Source: Methanobrevibacter sp. (GTDB taxonomy: Archaea; Methanobacteriota; Methanobacteria; Methanobacteriales; Methanobacteriaceae). Taken from it: DNA of 8,138 nt. Position 1 is the stretch's first letter. Each line of letters begins with the position of its first letter. The notes beneath the pieces are model-generated. The model did not search any database and was not told the origin of the DNA. It saw only the letters and a program-made list of their open reading frames with translations. Shown here piece after piece: positions 5,990 to 8,138 of the stretch. The stretch is taken from NCBI GenBank assembly GCA_009777005.1, contig WRMT01000131.1, forward strand, positions 1 to 8,138, read 5' to 3'. The translations under genes and the position numbers were made by a program.

Positions 5990-6670
5990 ATGAAATATGA
6001 AATTAAAGGTGGAGCTTTTCCAGTTGTAATATGTGAATTAGAACAAGGCGAAAGAATAGTAACAGAAGGAGGAGGCATGGCATTTATGACTCCTCAAATT
6101 AAAATGGAAACAAGTACTGGTGGAGGACTAATGAAAGGACTTGCCAGAACATTTTCAGGAGAATCATTATTTTTAAATTATTACACTGCTGAAGGTCCAA
6201 ACCAATCTATTGGATTTGCTTCAAGTTTCCCTGGAACAATTATGCCAATAAGAATAAGTGGAAACAGTTCAATTATAGCTCAAAAAACAGCTTTTTTAGC
6301 TGCAGAAGACGGGGTTGAAATTAGTACTCACTTTAGAAAAAATTTAGCTTCAGGATTTTTTGGTGGAGAAGGTTTTATCCTACAAAAATTCACTGGAGAA
6401 GGAATTGTATTTTTAGAAATAGATGGAGATACAATAGAATACAATTTAAAAGCTGGAGAGAGGATGGTTATTGATCAAGGACACCTAGCAGCTATGGATC
6501 AATCTGTAGAATTCGACATACAACGAGTAAAAGGTGTGAAAAACATGTTATTTGGTGGAGAAGGGATGTTTTTAGCAAATGTTACAGGACCTGGAAGAGT
6601 ATGGCTCCAAACAATGCCTTTAAGCAACTTTATAAACATTATTCTTCCATATGTCAATACGGGGAAATAA
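5990..6670 (+). CDS. AIM24/TIGR00266 family protein
   Basis: The 226-aa protein belongs to the widespread AIM24 (DUF124, TIGR00266) family. It is a single-domain, all-beta, glycine-rich protein whose molecular role in archaea is not established; the yeast member is mitochondrial, which says little here. Visible family features are GGAFPVV (7-13), EGGGMAFMTP (26-35), the core GGGLMKGLARTFSGESLFLN (44-63), a central GFASSFPGTIMPI (75-87), FFGGEGFILQKFTGEG (123-138) and the C-terminal PGRVWLQTMPLSNF (201-214). There is no signal peptide or membrane helix, so it is probably cytosolic. The start is supported by AGGAG at a spacing of 8 and by the family opening. It is a single-gene unit with its own TATA box, leader hairpin and strong terminator. 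The unbroken frame and family motifs contrast with the decayed genes upstream. Confidence 0.93.
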   Translation: MKYEIKGGAFPVVICELEQGERIVTEGGGMAFMTPQIKMETSTGGGLMKGLARTFSGESLFLNYYTAEGPNQSIGFASSFPGTIMPIRISGNSSIIAQKTAFLAAEDGVEISTHFRKNLASGFFGGEGFILQKFTGEGIVFLEIDGDTIEYNLKAGERMVIDQGHLAAMDQSVEFDIQRVKGVKNMLFGGEGMFLANVTGPGRVWLQTMPLSNFINIILPYVNTGK

Positions 6671-6745
6671 TTAAAAAAATTTAATTTATTCTGTTTTAAA
6701 AGTAATTAAATATAAAAAACTTTTTCATATAACTAATTCGAAAAA

Positions 6746-6833
6746 TATCCCCTTAGGATACATCACCCAACATTTGTAGTGCTATGAAGTTATTAAAATA
6801 GCTTTGGGTTCATTTTTTTCTTTTTCTTTTTTT
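6746..6833 (+). terminator. Structured element with two hairpins and long T tract: terminator or small RNA
   Basis: Hairpin 1 is TATCC-CCTTA-GGATA (6746-6760). Hairpin 2 pairs ACCCAA (6765-6770) with TTGGGT (6804-6809) and has an inner stem GCTAT (6781-6785) with ATAGC (6798-6802). Right after it comes a pyrimidine tract, T7-C-T5-C-T7 (6813-6833). The hairpin part is clearly richer in G and C than the flanks, which in A/T-rich archaea often marks structured RNA. It begins about 75 bp after the AIM24-family stop, so the simplest reading is that gene's terminator; an independent small RNA is the alternative. Confidence 0.55.
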
Positions 6834-6904
6834 ATTGTAAAATATCATATCTTCCTTCTTTTCTATAGTTTTAAAAAATTTTGAGTTTTAATGTTGAAAT
6901 TTTT

Positions 6905-8138
6905 GGCAGTGTCAAATATGTTACTGATATGAAAATTTTGTTTGTATGCAGTGTTTTTGCTGAATAACATGTTTAAATGAAATCATTGTTTAGTAACATC
7001 TCTGTCAATACTTTTAATTCATATCGTCTTTCTTTTTCTTCTAATTTTTTATTTCTATATGTATATTTCAACCATATTCTTCTTAATGATCCGTTAGGAG
7101 TTCTCATTCTTCTTTTCACATGTTTAGGAAGGGCTTTTTGAAAATTAAGTTCGGATACATTTGAAGTTTTTTCAACACCATCAACCGTTAAATACCTAAA
7201 AAAGTCGTCAAAATTAGGAATTATCATTTTATTCATTAATTGTTGAATACATGGATGTAATAAGTCAAAATCATCCATTAAATCCTTAAATTTCTCAGCA
7301 ATAAGCTTTAAATCTGGTGTTAATATCATTTCTATGATTTGTTGTTTTTGCTCTTCAATAAGTTTTTTATCTACAGAGTTTACTTTACCTCCTTTTTTCT
7401 TATATGCTGTTATAATATTGTTAAGATTAGTTTTAATAGCTTTAGGTGCGTGTTTTAAGCATAATTGTCTTTTAAACCCATATTTTTCTAAAGGTTTTTT
7501 ATATTTACTTTCTAAATCTACAGTAACATATTTTTCTTCAGGTAAATATTGTGAAACTTCTTTAAAAAACTTATCTAGATTAGCTGCAGTTTCTGCAGGA
7601 AATATAGCATCATAGACTACTTTTTTAGTTATCGCATCATTTATGCAAAAGTAGAAAGATTTCCATTTTCCGTAGGCTTTACACCATAAAACATCAAATG
7701 TGTATCTTCCTGATGAATCCAAAGGTATTTCATTAGGATTTTTAGTTGAAAGAATTATATTTTCAATTGTTTGATGAGAAACTCTCACAGTATCCTTGCT
7801 ATTTAAAAAGTCTGCAGTGACTCTTACTGGAGCATGTACTGGAGCATTATGATTTTTAACCACATTTATAAACTCATGAGAATAAATAGAGTTTTTAGGA
7901 ACTATTTCATCTATATTAGCCTCAAAACTCTGTGGTTCTCCATTTTCATGTTTATTTTTACAAAGATATCCTTGAATCTTAAAATACTCACTACCTGTGC
8001 TAAATATAATTAAACGACGCCTACCACCATTTTTAACAACATTTTTAGAGCCACAAAATGGACAAAAAACTATTTTTTCCTGTAAAAACTTATAACCTTT
8101 CTTAAACTTTAATTTAATATTTTCCACACCATTTAAAG
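6905..8138 (-). mobile_element. Partial insertion sequence (right end outside the window)
   Basis: A complete-looking transposase frame marks an insertion sequence. About 60 bp past the transposase stop, GGCAGTGTCAAATATG (6905-6920) looks like a terminal inverted repeat of the GGxxxTGTCAAA sort seen in several IS families, so I place the left end near 6905. GCAGTGT recurs at 6948-6954. The other end is beyond 8138, so neither the inverted repeat nor a target duplication can be confirmed. The boundary is a guess; the presence of an IS is not. Confidence 0.4.
6973..8127 (-). CDS. Zinc-ribbon DDE transposase
   Basis: Cuts and joins DNA to move its insertion sequence. The frame gives 384 aa. A zinc ribbon for DNA binding is near the N-terminus: CPFC (Cys22, Cys25) with CKNKH (Cys56, His60). 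A helix-turn-helix-like stretch lies around 100-125 (RVSHQTIENII). The RNase H-like core has Asp145 in YTFDVLW, Asp204 in VTVDLESKY and, after a helical insertion, Glu326 in NVSELNFQ, a plausible DDE triad. A basic tail (KHVKRRMR...SLRRIWLKY) follows. No stop or frameshift is seen, so it may be active. The GTG at 8127 is the most upstream start in the window, but the frame stays open to the window edge and no ribosome binding site is well placed, so the N-terminus may continue outside. ISM1 of Methanobrevibacter smithii comes to mind, but this frame alone nearly fills that element's reported length, so it is probably a different IS. Confidence 0.85.
   Translation of the reverse strand: MENIKLKFKKGYKFLQEKIVFCPFCGSKNVVKNGGRRRLIIFSTGSEYFKIQGYLCKNKHENGEPQSFEANIDEIVPKNSIYSHEFINVVKNHNAPVHAPVRVTADFLNSKDTVRVSHQTIENIILSTKNPNEIPLDSSGRYTFDVLWCKAYGKWKSFYFCINDAITKKVVYDAIFPAETAANLDKFFKEVSQYLPEEKYVTVDLESKYKKPLEKYGFKRQLCLKHAPKAIKTNLNNIITAYKKKGGKVNSVDKKLIEEQKQQIIEMILTPDLKLIAEKFKDLMDDFDLLHPCIQQLMNKMIIPNFDDFFRYLTVDGVEKTSNVSELNFQKALPKHVKRRMRTPNGSLRRIWLKYTYRNKKLEEKERRYELKVLTEMLLNNDFI

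Noticed and set aside
7334..7615. Plus-strand 93-aa frame opposite the transposase
   Set aside because: It is antisense to a clear DDE transposase; its Leu/Ser/Phe-rich composition is what the reverse of lysine-rich coding gives.

Overview
The window looks like a chromosomal segment of a very AT-rich methanogenic archaeon, most likely Methanobrevibacter or a close relative (Methanobacteriales). The grounds are the archaeal-type HMG-CoA synthase and thiolase pair that opens the mevalonate route to isoprenoid lipids, an AAA-ATPase/PD-(D/E)XK protein of a type common in these genomes, AGGAG or GGTG ribosome binding sites, TATA-like promoter boxes and oligo-T terminators. The genus is inferred from gene content and style, not from a marker gene.

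Layout. Positions 1-287 are an almost pure A/T leader with a 16-bp dyad and a candidate TATA box. HMG-CoA synthase (288-1328, +) and acetoacetyl-CoA thiolase (1560-2717, +) follow. They are separated by a spacer made of a 21-bp A-rich tandem repeat with no oligo-T stop on the sense strand, so they are probably co-transcribed. Two T7 tracts end this unit at 2857-2878. The DUF35 partner expected for this enzyme complex is not present here.

Positions 2718-5989 are an accessory region. One intact gene, an AAA-ATPase fused to a PD-(D/E)XK nuclease-like domain (3730-5310, +, TTG start), lies between two decayed minus-strand reading frames (3218-3613 and 5395-5795). The two relics have nearly the same length and share a conserved 3' segment, visible as an imperfect direct repeat at 3230-3292 and 5398-5456. 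The shared end encodes nearly the same peptide (FLKDVI..AKFSK) with silent third-position changes. I read the relics as two degraded copies of one small membrane-associated gene family, possibly PH-domain-like, with the AAA-ATPase between them.

An intact AIM24/TIGR00266-family gene follows (5990-6670, +). It has its own TATA box, an operator-like dyad and a 5'-leader hairpin with a T6 tract. Downstream, a relatively GC-rich structured element with two hairpins runs into a long pyrimidine/T tract (6746-6833); it is a terminator or a small RNA. The window closes with a zinc-ribbon DDE transposase (6973-8127, -). Its insertion sequence probably has its left end near 6905, and its right end lies beyond the window.
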